The notes below the pieces were generated by a model. That model was not told where the DNA came from. It saw only the letters and a list, made by a program, of their open reading frames with translations, and did no database searches. A DNA stretch of 64,000 nt from NCBI GenBank assembly GCA_002197995.1, contig NGZR01000001.1, positions 2,046,001 through 2,110,000 of the forward strand. Direction: 5' to 3'. The position numbers and the translations under genes are program-made. This document shows, piece after piece, positions 46,807-58,013 of this stretch. Position 1 is the first letter of the stretch; every line of letters starts with the position of its first letter. The stretch is from Gaeumannomyces sp. JS-464 (Eukaryota; Ascomycota; Sordariomycetes; Magnaporthales; Magnaporthaceae).

Positions 46807-48632
46807 TCACGTCATTGTTGGGAAGTATCGCCGGGTCACTAGTAGGAACTGGCGGGGAGGAAGGTGCTGCTGCTGCTGCTCCTCTCCGGGCGCATCACCG
46901 TGCACGATGAACTCGCGCCGGAGTTCATCACGTCGCTTGAACATGGCGGCGATGTCGCGGCCGCTGCTGCCGGCGCCGTCACCGGCGGCCATAGTTACAT
47001 TGGCGACGCACACGTTCAGGAGTCCAATGTCGTAGCCGCCGCCCGTCGATCGGGGACTCGCAAGACGGTGGAACATGGGCATAAGGTTCTCTTCGGCGAG
47101 GCGTTGCGCGAGCTGGTCCACGGGGTGCGTGAGATTCAGCAGGAAGCCGGGGACGGGTTGGCTCCGGCTCACACGACCATGATTATAATTGTATTCGCGG
47201 TCCTCTAACGAGCCGTCGTGTCTAGGCCGTGTTGTGAGGCGCAAGGTCTTGGGGACGGCGATCCATTTCTGGGCAGCATCTGCCGCTGCCGCGTATGCTG
47301 CACCGCTGCCATTATTGTCGACATCTTCGGCCAGGTCGGCGCGCATCCGCACGATAAGCGAGGCTGAGATCTTGATGAGCTCTCGCTTTACCTGAGCAGT
47401 GGTGTTTAAACCTGCGCTAGCATACGTGTCTTCGATGCTGATCTGCGTCGGTATGTCGCTCGCTGCCTTGACTTCGGACAGGTCCTGGCCGTGGAGCAGC
47501 GCCCAGGTCCTCTCGCCTATCCCCTTCTCCATCCCCAGTGGGCGAAGAAGATTATCTAGAAGCTCGGGACCCACCCCAGGGCAAGTCCTCAGCTGGCCCA
47601 CAGTCAGGGGCTCCTCGTTGTCCCCGTTCTCCTTTTTGTGATGTGCTGCCGTACCAGGCCTGCCACCACCAGCATGCCTGCTGCTGGCTTCCTTCGAGCG
47701 GAAGACATGGCTTTCCAGCACGCTAACCATTCTGCCTCCGATACCGGGCACGCTGCGAAGGCGGTACGGGTCCAGGAAGGAGTTCAAATCCCCTTGGCTG
47801 AGTGCCAAAAGGGTGGTCTGGTTGCGGGGCTTGTTCAGGCTCCCGACCAGCTTGCTGAGGGCCTTGTTGACCGAGATGCCACAGGCACAGGTGTATCCTT
47901 GTTCCTCGATCTTTTGGCGCAAGTGAAAGGCCAGGTGTGACGCGAGCAGTAGCCTCCGGCGGCTGGCAGGCGGTCCCTCTTGCGATGAAAAACGGGACAA
48001 GGCGGAAGTGTCGTCCTCAAGGGGCTTGTTTCCGGGAGCGACAACGCACCCCGCAAACGTTGTGGCGTCAAACGCGAAGCCGAGCTCGGGGTCCGTCTCA
48101 GACAGGCAGAAAAAAGAGTGGGTGAGGTCATGGGGGTTGAGCAGTTGCAGGTTGTACGCGACAATGTCGGTGACATCCAGGAAGACCTCGTCCAGGCCGA
48201 GGCGCTCAGCCTTCAGGTTGCTACCACATAAGGATCTCAGCATCCGGTAGAGGGCCTTGGAGACGTCCCGGAAGGGTGTCAAGTCCTCCCCGTTGACCAC
48301 GACCAGGTCTGGGCAAAGCTTTTTGGCTTCTGAGATAAGCCCAAGCTTCTTAACGCCGCGGGCCCTCGCGACATAGTTGCAGGTTGCTAGGATGCTCTTT
48401 TGCTTGATCCCGAGAGGCCGAGACTGTAGCGCAGGGTGTTTGTTCTCGACCACCTGCGCGTAAAAGCAGTCATAATCCTTTAAATATCACGCATTGTCGG
48501 CACTTAGCAAGGACTCCAGAATTGCACCACCTACAACGGTGTTTCGTCGAAGCTGACAAGCACCAGACTGCTTACAAAGTGGATTATGGTTCTCTCTGAT
48601 TCAGGCACGGGCTTTTCCTGGCCGACACCCAT
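46807..48632 (-). CDS. POLI: Y-family translesion DNA polymerase iota
   Basis: Exon 1 (48632-48576) encodes MGVGQEKPVPESERTIIHF and exon 2 (48477-46807) continues DYDCFYAQVVENKHPAL; together 575 residues with no frameshift. The palm holds the metal-binding DYDCFYAQ and ERLGLDEVFLDVT motifs; ATCNYVARARGVKKLG is the fingers segment; CACGISVNKALSKLVGSLNK and the helix-hairpin-helix RSVPGIGGRM precede the little finger. The product bypasses damaged bases opposite the replication fork. S. cerevisiae lacks Pol iota but many filamentous ascomycetes keep it. The intron acceptor is AAAG, weaker than most here but consistent in phase. I saw no clear C-terminal ubiquitin-binding motif. Pol eta is the alternative, but the insert pattern favours iota. 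Confidence 0.85.
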
Positions 48633-49177
48633 ATCTGCTTGGAAACAGTGGTGGCATGGTGTGAGCAAATATCTGCCCTCCATGTAGTTGATCCAGGGTG
48701 TGGAGGGTCTTTGGGGCTAGGGAGAGTGGACCCACACACCGCAAGTGGCTTGAGGCTCGGTCCCGCCAACCTAGCGAGGCATAAGGTTATGTTATCGCAT
48801 CGCTGCGTAGCACAGAAAGGTAGTCAATCTCCAAAAGGCAGCCATATAAAAATGATAAAAATAGCGAAAAAAAAACCCCCCCCCCCCCCGAAAAAGATAA
48901 AGGATATCCAAGGAGAATAAGAATAGGAAAAGAAAACCAGGGGGGATTAGGAGAACGTGGAAATATAGGAATTTGAGGGGAGAAAAGAAAAGTCAGAAAA
49001 GGGGAGTGGCGCCCGCTTTCACGAGTCAGCCCGCTTACATACGCACTGCCCCACCATGAGCTGCCGCGCCTGCCTTTGGTGCGCACAATTCTTAAAACAT
49101 TGGTCCTTTCCAAAATCACCGCCATTTTCATCGCCCGAAAACATCTACACATCGCCGTCCTTCACAACACCGCAACC
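48633..49177. promoter_or_regulatory. Shared upstream region of the polymerase and RPS23 genes
   Basis: The 545 bp between divergent starts carry an A9 C14 homopolymer pair at 48867-48889. The polymerase promoter and the RPS23 promoter both lie here. No ribosomal-protein promoter motif can be assigned. Confidence 0.4.
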
Positions 49178-49824
49178 ATGGGAAAGGGAAAGCCGAGAGG
49201 ACTTAACGCCGCGCGCAAGCTGCGCACTACCCGCCGCGAGCAGCGCTGGGCGGATTTGGGATACAAGAAGCGCGCGCTCGGCACTGCGTTCAAATCTTCA
49301 CCCTTTGGTCAGTCCCTCCTCTGACCACCACCACCAACATCATCGCCAACAGCATACTGACAAAGAACAATGGGAAACAGGCGGTTCTTCTCATGCGAAA
49401 GGCATAGTGCTAGGTCCGTAGCGTCCTCTTCCTCGCATCGTCGACTAAAGCTAACAGCGATGGACATACAGAGAAGATCGGCGTCGAGGCGAAGCAGCCG
49501 AACTCGGCCATCCGGAAGTGCGTCCGTGTGCAGCTCATCAAGAACGGCAAGAAGGTCACAGCTTTCGGTGAGTCAGCACCTTGCGAATTCGACGGAGTGT
49601 GGACGGTGCAGACTGGTGGCAGGGCTGACATGGTGGAAACCGCAGTGCCCAACGACGGTTGCCTGAACTTCGTGGACGAGAACGACGAGGTCCTCCTTGC
49701 TGGATTCGGTCGCAAGGGCAAGGCCAAGGGTGATATCCCCGGTGTGCGTTTCAAGGTCGTCAAGGTCTCTGGTGTCGGCCTGCTCGCCTTGTGGAAGGAG
49801 AAGAAGGAGAAGCCCAGGTCGTGA
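49178..49824 (+). CDS. RPS23: Small-subunit ribosomal protein uS12 (S23)
   Basis: Four exons, 49178-49307, 49381-49413, 49472-49567 and 49646-49824, give 145 residues, the normal length, with no frameshift. They encode [60 protein letters not shown], then [20 protein letters not shown] and the [20 protein letters not shown] segment. The [10 protein letters not shown] and VPNDGC loops are the decoding-centre regions, including the conserved proline that is hydroxylated in other eukaryotes. The protein is nearly invariant among fungi. Immediately downstream lies a degenerate tandem repeat that seems to derive from this gene's own 3' end. Confidence 0.97.
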
Positions 49825-50130
49825 GCGGCGAATGGAATCGGCTGGGACCCTTGTCTTCGCTTCAAGGAGGTCTCTACTCGCTTTGAAGGGAGAAGGGGAG
49901 CCCGGGTCGTGCACGGCCATGGGTTCAGGGTGATATTGTGGCCTACTCTAGGTCGCGGTCTCCTGTCTGCTCTCTTTTTGGAAGGATGCGAACCCAAGGA
50001 CGTGTGCGGCGAATGGATTCAGGGCGACATCGCGGTCTTGATGTCAAAGTCGTGGTCTCCTGTCTCTGATCGCTTTTTGGAAGGGGAATCGAGGTCTTGC
50101 ACGGCGAATGAACTCGAGGGAAAACAGGGT
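49811..50130 (+). repeat. Degenerate tandem repeat, period about 88-95 bp, seeded at the RPS23 3' end
   Basis: Four related blocks begin near 49812, 49900, 49992 and 50087. Block starts read GCCCAGGTCGTGAGCGGCGA, GCCCGGGTCGTGCACGGCCA, ACCCAAGGACGTGTGCGGCG and TCGAGGTCTTGCACGGCGAA. Blocks 2 and 3 share a second half ending GGTCTCCTGTCT...CTTTTTGGAAGG. The first block includes the last codons and stop of RPS23. Divergence shows an old amplification. Confidence 0.6.
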
Positions 50131-50457
50131 CATCGGTTCGGCACACGGAGTCTTTTGATTGTTTGCATTGCTCTCTCCCGGGTCAGGGTCGTCGGCTTCA
50201 CTGGTCGACATGGTCTACGAATAAAAAGATCACTTTTCAAGAGCAGCACACTATGATTTGCCGCGGGCACCATTTGGCCAGCCAACCTCGGCCAGCAAAC
50301 TTTGCGCGCGCGCGCACCGGAGCGCTGCGTAACCAGACATTCGGACTGGGTTGGGGTAGACTGTCTATCATGTCTTCATCATGTCTAGTATTGTACAGGC
50401 AACTGTATACGTCCATTGTGTTATACAGGGTTACAGTATCTAGTCTGGTCTGGGTTT
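50131..50457. other. intergenic remainder between RPS23 repeat and COQ2
   Basis: Nothing recognised apart from a CG-rich dinucleotide stretch near 50306-50318. Confidence 0.45.
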
Positions 50458-51703
50458 TTAACTGGGGACCTCTCCCTGATCCGGTTTCTCCTCGTCCTGG
50501 TTCTCGTCCTGGACATAGCGGACACCGTAGTCAATGGCCAACCCAGCTGCGATAGCCCCTCCCGTGATCCAGCAGCCATTGACAAACCACCACCAACAGT
50601 TCTTAACGCTCTTGAGGTTCACCCGCTTGATCATGAGGCTCAGAGTGACTGCGGCGCCACCGCAGCTCCCGATGAAGAAGGCCGGTCCTGCTCCGGCGGC
50701 AACACCCGCCCCGGCAAGGAGACCAATCTGGACGGCGGCCAGGCCAGTAAGTACCTGCTTCGTTTGCGCGTCATGCTTCAGCGCGATGCTCTTGATGCCT
50801 GCCTTGGCATCATCCTTGATGTCCATGTGAGCATAGATCATGTCATACAGCACCGTCCACGCGACATTTGAGCTGTAGAGGAGACCCATGGCAGTCAGGG
50901 CCGAGCTGTTGGACAACACGTCGACGCCGAGAGCCGGGAAGCCCATGATTGCTCCCCAGGAGAATGTGAGTCCCAAGACGAACTGTGGGTAGTACGTGAC
51001 TCTCTTGGCCAGTGGGTAACCCGCGACAAAGATCAAGCTGGGGACGGCGTAGAAGAAGCAGGACGTCGGGAACTGGAGCAGGACGGCCAGACCCGTCAGG
51101 AGCTGGGCGCCCGTGAACACAAGGCCCTGGAAGGGAGTGACTGCGCGCGCGCGATGGGCCGCAGCCGGGTCCGGGCGACGTGGGGGTCCAGATTGCGATC
51201 CCAGAGGTCGTTGATGGTGCAGCCGGCGCCGCGCATGACTAGGGCGCCGGTGAAGAAGAGAAGGCTCGTCCCGACGACGGCGCTCGGGTCAGCCATGGGG
51301 GCGGCCATGGGGGCGGCCATAAGGGTTGAGAACAGCGTTGGGAAGAAGAGGTAGTAGGTCCCGCGGGCTTGTCGATCCGGATCAGCTCGCCGTAGGGCAC
51401 CCATGCGGCCGGGAGACGTGATAGGATCCATGACCTGGGCGGTGCCAGGGCGCCGGCGCTGAGAGCGGTCGGCTCCGGGCCTTGCGGCTTCAGCGGAGCC
51501 TCCAGGTCGAGAACTGGTGGGGCGAGTGCGGCCTTTGAGGCGTGATAGCACGACAGGCCTGCTGGGCGCGGGTTAGGATTCCTCGGTCTAAAGTTGCATG
51601 TGTGTCTCAGACTCGTCCTAGCGGCTCCTCTGGCTGCCAAGTTTGCGCTCGCCAGCGGACATGAGGTCAGCCGAAGCTGCTTCAGGATGGGCGAGGCTGT
51701 CAT
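50458..51703 (-). CDS. COQ2: Mitochondrial 4-hydroxybenzoate polyprenyltransferase (Coq2), two one-base frameshifts
   Basis: Three overlapping frames form one protein. The first starts at 51703 with a presequence-like region and contains [11 protein letters not shown]. The second begins in the CCC at 51360-51362 (plus strand) with TYYLFFPTL and holds the first Asp motif NDLWDRNLD. The third begins in the CG repeat at 51143-51153 with [19 protein letters not shown] and holds the second Asp site [11 protein letters not shown]. Two one-base additions give exactly 415 residues with eight or more hydrophobic segments. Coq2 attaches the polyprenyl tail to 4-hydroxybenzoate in the inner membrane, the committed step of ubiquinone synthesis. 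The gene is essential for respiration, so the frameshifts are more likely sequence errors than lesions. Confidence 0.9.
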
Positions 51704-51907
51704 TGGGGCTGCACAGGGAGACAGCTCCCACGTGCCCAGAAGGCGCGAAGGTTCTAAGAGTCAAGATTAGTAAAATGTTTCTATTCTCATATAGAGTGTA
51801 TCTAGGTAAAGTAGGTACCTCGTTCCTGGTGCCGTGGACTCTTACCAAGGTCGATGTTGCAGAGGGCCTTGCAGCACGGTTTCTTCAACGGCGCTAGCGA
51901 GAAGGGG

Positions 51908-51957
<50 letters not shown>

Positions 51958-52491
51958 CAGGTAATGCCAGCGCAGCGTTGCTCCTAGACACCTTCATGAT
52001 CCTCCAGCAAACGCCAGCCCCCGCTAGCCAGGCGGTCTCGACGCAAATGCCCCAAATCCACCACCCCAATCTTTTCTCAAACCTCCTAGGTACCATTTCC
52101 ATTCACTGCATGTTTTTGCGTTTCGGCAGCCTCGTCGCCACAAGCCGTTATGTCTTCAAGGAATTGCCTAATCGCCCCACTGTTCCCCACACCTTTGGCG
52201 GTGAATATTCCTGCAAAACTTGCCTTGCGCACACCGTCCGTGCACTTTGAATCCAGCCACACCCATGCGAGATAGGACGCGCTTCAATTGTGCCGGGCGC
52301 GCTCACGAACCAGCCGTTCGGTTCCCCGCCTAAACGTCTTGCATCACTGGCTGCCCACGCATTTGCGCAACTCGCCCACGGTGTCTCACCCACGTCTGGC
52401 TCGCCGGCCATGGGCTTTGACTCTACGCCCCTGAGAGGAATCGCAAAATAGAAAGCTGACGCTTTGCGCGCGACCGGCGCACCCGCGCAAA
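51704..52491. other. Upstream regions of COQ2 and the JmjC gene with a 47-A run
   Basis: A pure run of 47 A occupies 51908-51954. A TAGGTACC motif lies at 51803-51818 and CCTAGGTACC at 52084-52093. No gene recognised. Confidence 0.6.
51908..51954 (+). repeat. 47-bp poly(A) tract
   Basis: An uninterrupted run of A between GAAGGGG and TCACAG. The length may be inexact if homopolymers were miscalled. Confidence 0.9.
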
Positions 52492-55400
52492 ATGCCGAGC
52501 TCCACGCACCCCCAGGCAAAGTTCGACCCGATCCCGCCGAACCTCGATCTCGATGCCCTCGTGGAGAACACGCCAAACTTCGAATGGGTCTTGCGCGTGC
52601 CGGCCGCCAAAATCCACCGGCTTGGGCCCCAGGGCTTCGAGAAGCTCGTCCTTCTCCATGTCATCCTCGGCGGAAGACCCCTAGTCATCGAGAAATGGAA
52701 CGATCGGCTGCCTCGCTCCGTCTTCAGCGCGCAATGGCTCGAGGCGACGTACGACAAGAAGGAGGAGGCAGTGCGCGATATCGGGTCGCAGTCCGACATG
52801 CGCATGACTATCGGCCACTACCTCCGGTCGATGAAGCAGCTGACGGATCAGTGGACCCCGTCCAACTTTCGCGACGACCGCCGCCAGAGGCTGTACCTCA
52901 AGGATATCGACTGCCCTCCGGAGTGGCACGACCGTCTGCAAAAGATCCTGCCCGCAAACGTGTTCTACATGAACGACAATATCGACCAGAGGGGCCGCCA
53001 GTCTGACCCCGATTCTTTCGAAGACCGCAGTATCGCCCCATCCGGCGACCTCATGAGCTCACTTCCCGAAGAAATGCGCGCCCAGAATCTCATGTGCTAC
53101 ATCGGCCATGAAGGCACCTACACACCTGCCCACCGTGAGATGTGCGCGAGCCTAGGCCAGAACATCATGATCGAGGCCTCTAGCGACGGGAACGGCGAGA
53201 AGGCGGGAAGCTCAGTGTGGTTCATGACCGAGACAAAGGACCGCGAGGTTGTCAAGGAGTTTTTTCTCTCCATGCTGGGCCACGACATCGAGATCGAGAA
53301 GCACTTTGCCCAGATCAACGCGTGGAAGAAGGCGACCTTTCCCGTCTACGTCGTCGAGCAGAAGGTCGGAGATTTCATTCTTATTCCCCCCTCGCCCCCC
53401 ATCAGGTCTGGAACCGCGGAACCCGCACGATGAAGGTTGCATGGAACCGAACAACCGTCGAGACACTGGAGATGGCTCTCCACGAGGCCCTGCCCAAGGC
53501 GAGGCTAGTCTGTCGCGACGAGCAGTACAAAAACAAGGCCATAATTTACTACAGCCTCAAAAAGTACTACAAGGACATCCGCAGCATGGAGGAGAATCAC
53601 GACATGGGCTGGCTCGACATTGGTCAAGATATTATGCGTAACTCGGCCAGGTCCAAGCAGATGATGCAGGACTTCAAGAAGCTGTTTGCTCTGTTCACCG
53701 AGATTCTGGTGGGTGAGATGTTCGGACACAAGGAGACGAACGTCGAGTTCATCGAGTTCGACTCCAACATCACGTGTTCCTACTGCCGCGCCAACATATT
53801 CAACCGCTTCCTTACGTGCAAGCACTGCGTTCGGATGCTCATTAACGGCGACGAGGATACATACGACATTTGCATGGAATGCTACGCCATGGGCCGGTCG
53901 TGCGTCTGCACCTCTAACCTCACCTGGTGTGAGCAGTGGGACTGGGCCGAGCTGGTGGACAACTACGAGACTTGGCGCACAATGATTATCACCGACGATG
54001 GATACGTCGACATTAACAGCTCGCCACTCCCGCTCGAGATCGCTCGGAGGAAGACGAACAAAAGGTCAGTCGCCCAGATTTGTCAGGAGCAGCTCCGCAG
54101 GCGTCCATTCAAAGACATCACAAAGGTCGAGGAGCCCGAAGTGCTAGAGCCGTCCGATGTCGAGGTCGACGACGAGGGACGGCCGTCAAGAAGAAGAAGG
54201 GCCGGAAGAAGAAGACGGGCGAGATCTACCGCTGCCACACGTGCTGTCACAAAGACAACACCTTCCGCCTTGCCTTCTGCTCGAACCAGGGCTGTACCGA
54301 GGCATACTGCTACGGAACGCTCTACAGGGCCTTCGACATGATGCCACAAGACGTCATGGCAACCGAGAGGTGGAAATGCCCCAGGTGCACTGGGATCTGC
54401 AACTGCGGCACATGCCGGAGGCTCGGAATAACCACGCCGTACACCCCCAAGAACACTCTCCTCGGTCACGACACCAAGCGGATCGCCGACGACAGGAGCA
54501 TCGAACTCTTGGTCGACTTCCGCATTCACAACCTCAACTGGCTCAAGGCGACTGGCGAGGAGGGTAGGAGCCAAGACTCGCGCCGCATGCAAAAGCTGAA
54601 AGAACAGGCGGAAGCGGACAAGGCCAGCTCGAGTAGGGCGAGCGTCGATCCACTGGCGCCCGTTGATGGTGCAGTGCAGCAACCGACAACGAACGGCTAC
54701 GGAGACCAAAGTAATATCCTGGGCGGTGCTCCGCCTGTTGCCGACGGCTCATCGGATCAACAGACAGCACACGGAGCGGATGACTCTACGCTCGCCGATC
54801 TGGCAGAACAGTCTGCTTTTGCCGACACATCGGCCTACCCCGAGCCGGCAGGTGGTCACGACAGGATGTTGGGACTGGCATACTACCAGCAGGATGACAG
54901 CCCCGACAAGATTCTGTTCGACGAGTACGAGATGTTCTCGGCTGAGGATCTGCAACAAGAGGAGCAATCGGAGTTTCTCAAGAAATCGCTACGGGCCGCC
55001 AAACGGAGAGCTAGGCAACTGGATGATAACGACCCAGACTTCAAAGGACCTCGGTCGCATAAGCGCAAGAAGCCCAGGATGGACAAGGATGTTGCTGCTC
55101 TCTATCATGCCATGGTGGACCCGACTTTGATGGATGGCGACGTTACGATGGGAGGCACCAATGGCGCAGACGAGGGCACAGCTGCCGCTCCCTCAGACAC
55201 AGTCCCTGGCGAACCAGGCCCGGGTGGGGGTGAAAACAGCATCGACAGGCAATACCTGCCATACGAGCCAAATCAGCCAACTCTCCGCCATGCCAGACCG
55301 ACAGTCTCCTACATTGAACCGGAAATGAACCCGGAAGACGAGTTCAATGAGATTATGGTTCCGAAGCAACAAAGAGGTCCGGACGGCGGAGACATGGTCG

Positions 55401-56884
55401 ACAACATGGATGTGATGGATCTCGCTGCTGGTGCTCTAAGGACTTTGAATGGCGAAGGCGCCGCTCAGCCTCCCCGCCGTCGACCTGGAAGACCTAAGGG
55501 GCCACGAATTTCGGAACGCCGAGCGGCAGCGGTCGAAAAGGAGCAAGAGCCTCGGCCCCGCCAGTCACGCACCTCACTCCTTGCCAGCAAGGGACTGGAC
55601 AGAATCACTCAGGCCGACGACTCGGATGCTGATGCTGATGATGTACAAGAAATCTCGGAGCTCCTTGCTGCGGAGCTTGACGGCTCCGAGAGCCAGCATC
55701 CTGCTTCTCGTCCGGACACCAGCACGCCAGTGCCGCCGAGGCGGCGAGGGCGGCCACCGAAGCAGCGGCCCGTCACGGATACTCCAGACTCAGCGGCTCG
55801 AGGCAACCAGCCGACACCTTCCCGCTCGGCCGAGCCGAAGTTTTTGTCCATGAAGGAGCGTATGGCGCTCAAGGGAAAGAAATTCAAAATCAAGGCAAGC
55901 AAGGGATCCGAGGCCGGATCAACACCATCTAGCTCCGCGCCGGTGGCGGAGAAGCCGCGAGAGGAAGAATCTGAGCCGAGCCCTGGGCCGACGGCGGGAC
56001 GAGTCGAGCAGCAACCTAGAGAGCAGCCCGAGAAGCCCAAAGATCAGCCGGAGAAGCAGTCTAAGAAGCAACGCGAGGAGCTACCTGTGGAGCAGCCCGA
56101 GCAGCAGGTCGAGGTTGCAAAGCCTCGGCCTCGTGGCAGGCCGCCTCGGGCTAGTCGGACTCACCTAACGGAAGAGCAGCCCAAGGCGCAGCCTACGGAA
56201 CGCCGGCCTCGTGGTAGACCGCCCCGGGCACGTAAGGACGAGCAGCCGGAAGCCCAGCCTGAGGAGCGTCGGCCCCGTGGCAGGCCGCGCCAGGACGACA
56301 GCGATGGTGATGACGACTTCATACCTCGATCGCGGGAGCAAACTTCCTCGCGAGAACAGGCATCCTCGCGAGAACAGGCATCCTCACGAGAACAGGCATC
56401 CTCGCGAGAACAGGCATCCTCGCGAGAACAGGCATCCTCGCGAGAACAGGCATCCTCGCGAGAACAGGCATCCTCGCGAGAGCAAACATCCTCACGCGAG
56501 CCCAGTCGAGCAACTTCGACCACCAACAGCGTCGAGCCTCGACGCAGCCTGGGCCCGAGCGCCGCGAAGCCAGTCGCTCCGCCGCCTCGCCTCTCGCAAG
56601 CGGCTCCTCCTCCCCGCCCTCCTCCTGTTGCTAAGGGTCCTACAGTAGTCAGGCTCGGAGATGCGGACTCGGAATCTGACGGCGGCATGTTTGTTGACAA
56701 CCACGGCTTTGACGATTTGTCCATCTCAGAATCAGATGACGATTCCGACGACGAAGACATTCCCGCCCATAAACCAGTCTTCGCCACACGCGGAGGCCGT
56801 ACCGGCATGCCCACTAGGGGCGGCCCACGCGGCGGACCTCCTTGGGGCGCACGCGGGATACGGGGCGGTCTCGGCGCGCGCTGA
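52492..56884 (+). CDS. JmjC-domain chromatin protein with zf-4CXXC and AT-hook motifs, two one-base frameshifts
   Basis: The start MPSSTHPQAKFDPIPP leads into a JmjC-type region. Iron ligands are visible as TPAHREM (H214-x-E216) and PPLAPHQVWN. The frame changes in the C run near 53395-53401 and in the GGG near 54177; correcting both gives 1464 residues. Middle Cys clusters (CSYC, CKHC, CMEC, CVC) lead to a zf-4CXXC_R1 domain: YRCHTCCHKDNTFRLAFC, KCPRCTGICNCGTCRR. A disordered half follows, with about five AT-hook cores ([50 protein letters not shown]) and a tandem EQASSR repeat. The combination predicts a DNA-binding histone demethylase-like regulator. Catalytic activity and substrate are not proven by sequence. 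Confidence 0.85.
56329..56502 (+). repeat. 18-bp in-frame tandem repeat (EQASSR units)
   Basis: Seven near-identical units of TCCTCGCGAGAACAGGCA run through the C-terminal part of the JmjC gene, flanked by diverged EQTSSR units. One unit differs by a silent G-to-A. The number of units is likely to vary between strains. Confidence 0.95.
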
Positions 56885-57526
56885 GAGGAGCGGTCATACT
56901 CGTTCGTTGTCGTGACGAGCCTGGAAGAGATGGGTTGTTCAAGTTCTCCAGTACAGACCTGGGTATCTGTCAGCTCGGCTATATATATCTGCCTGCCGAA
57001 GGATATTAAACAAATTCGTGCAGGCGGAATTGTTCGTTTTCTCGGTGGGAATGTCGATGGTTTGAGGTTTCGTTTTTTCACTTTTCGATGTAATGATACC
57101 ACTCAAGACATCCTTGAACGACAACGCGATGTGCAAGCGGTTGCGGCATGTTCTGTGTTTTGTAATAGATCTACCCCGCGCAAAAGGTTTTCCGTGGACG
57201 TTTGCTCGTCGAGCTAAAGGAAGATCCCTCAATAGGACCTTGTAGGCGTTCCGCCTGTGTCGCATATCATTCATGTTACGGGCCATCCCATCTGTGGCCA
57301 GTTGACCGCCGAGCTTTTCTGCGCGCCCTGTTTGTGCTACGCCCTGCTGGGCTAACAACGCCGACAGAGAAATTCTTTCAGTGCGAACCATAGCCTTTCA
57401 AGCTGCGTGACTTGCACGCACCCAAATGTCCGCATGTGAGCTACCCTAGACGCCCGAGGTCGAACAAGACAGCCATAGGTATCAACCTCCCCAGTTCCCC
57501 CCCCCCCCCCCCCCCCCCCAAACATT
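56885..57526. other. intergenic, with a 23-C run
   Basis: Convergent 3' flanks of the JmjC gene and the small mitochondrial gene. A run of 23 C lies at 57497-57519, directly beside the latter's stop. No gene recognised. Confidence 0.55.
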
Positions 57527-58013
57527 TTACATGCCGTCGCCGTCGCTCGTGCCCGCCTTGCTGATCTTCTCGGCGTGGTGCTTAGTGCGCTCCTGGAGGC
57601 GCCGGAGGTGGTCCTTGGTATGCGCCTCGCCGCCGCCGCCGGCCTCCCTGGCGGCCTCGCGGTCCGCCTTGACGGCCTCCTCGCTGTTGGACGCCAGCTC
57701 CGACTTCCAGTGGGCCTTGCCCTGCTTGTGCTTGTTGAGCAGGTCGTCCTTGTGCCTGTGCACGTCGTGGGACTCGTCGTTGTCTGGCGAGGGGGGTGAG
57801 GTCGAGGCTTGGCGCGTTAGTTTTGTTGCGGGCGGTGGTTGGTGGTGGTGGATGGGGTTCAACGGATGAGAGAATGAGGGTGTGAGGTGGGAGCTTACGG
57901 GACGTCTCCTTGTGTGCCAGCCGTGGGCTCGTTACGAGGCCTCTCCTGGGGATCGTGGCGGCGGGACGGCCGGCGGCGGCGACGGCGGTGCGGAGGAGGA
58001 TGCGTGACGACAT
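57527..58013 (-). CDS. Small predicted mitochondrial protein of unknown function
   Basis: Two exons, 58013-57899 and 57783-57527 (GTAAGC...GCCAG), give 123 residues. The start MSSRILLRTAVAAAGRPAAT followed by IPRRGLVTSPRLAHKE is rich in Arg/Ala with no acidic residues until late, as in mitochondrial presequences. The rest is strongly charged: HRHKDDLLNKHKQGKAHWKS, ELASNSEEAVKADREAAREA and LRRLQERTKHHAEKISKAG. I recall similar short fungal proteins with HWK-ELASNSEE segments, but no function is known to me. The presence of a normal intron and a conserved-looking core favours a real gene. Confidence 0.7.

Noticed and set aside
56345..56500. Possible CRISPR-like array
   Set aside because: The 18-bp units are directly adjacent with no spacers and encode an in-frame protein repeat in a eukaryotic gene.
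56161..57102. 313-codon minus-strand frame with a REDACS-type repeat
   Set aside because: It is antisense to the EQASSR and AT-hook region of the JmjC gene and has no independent family resemblance.
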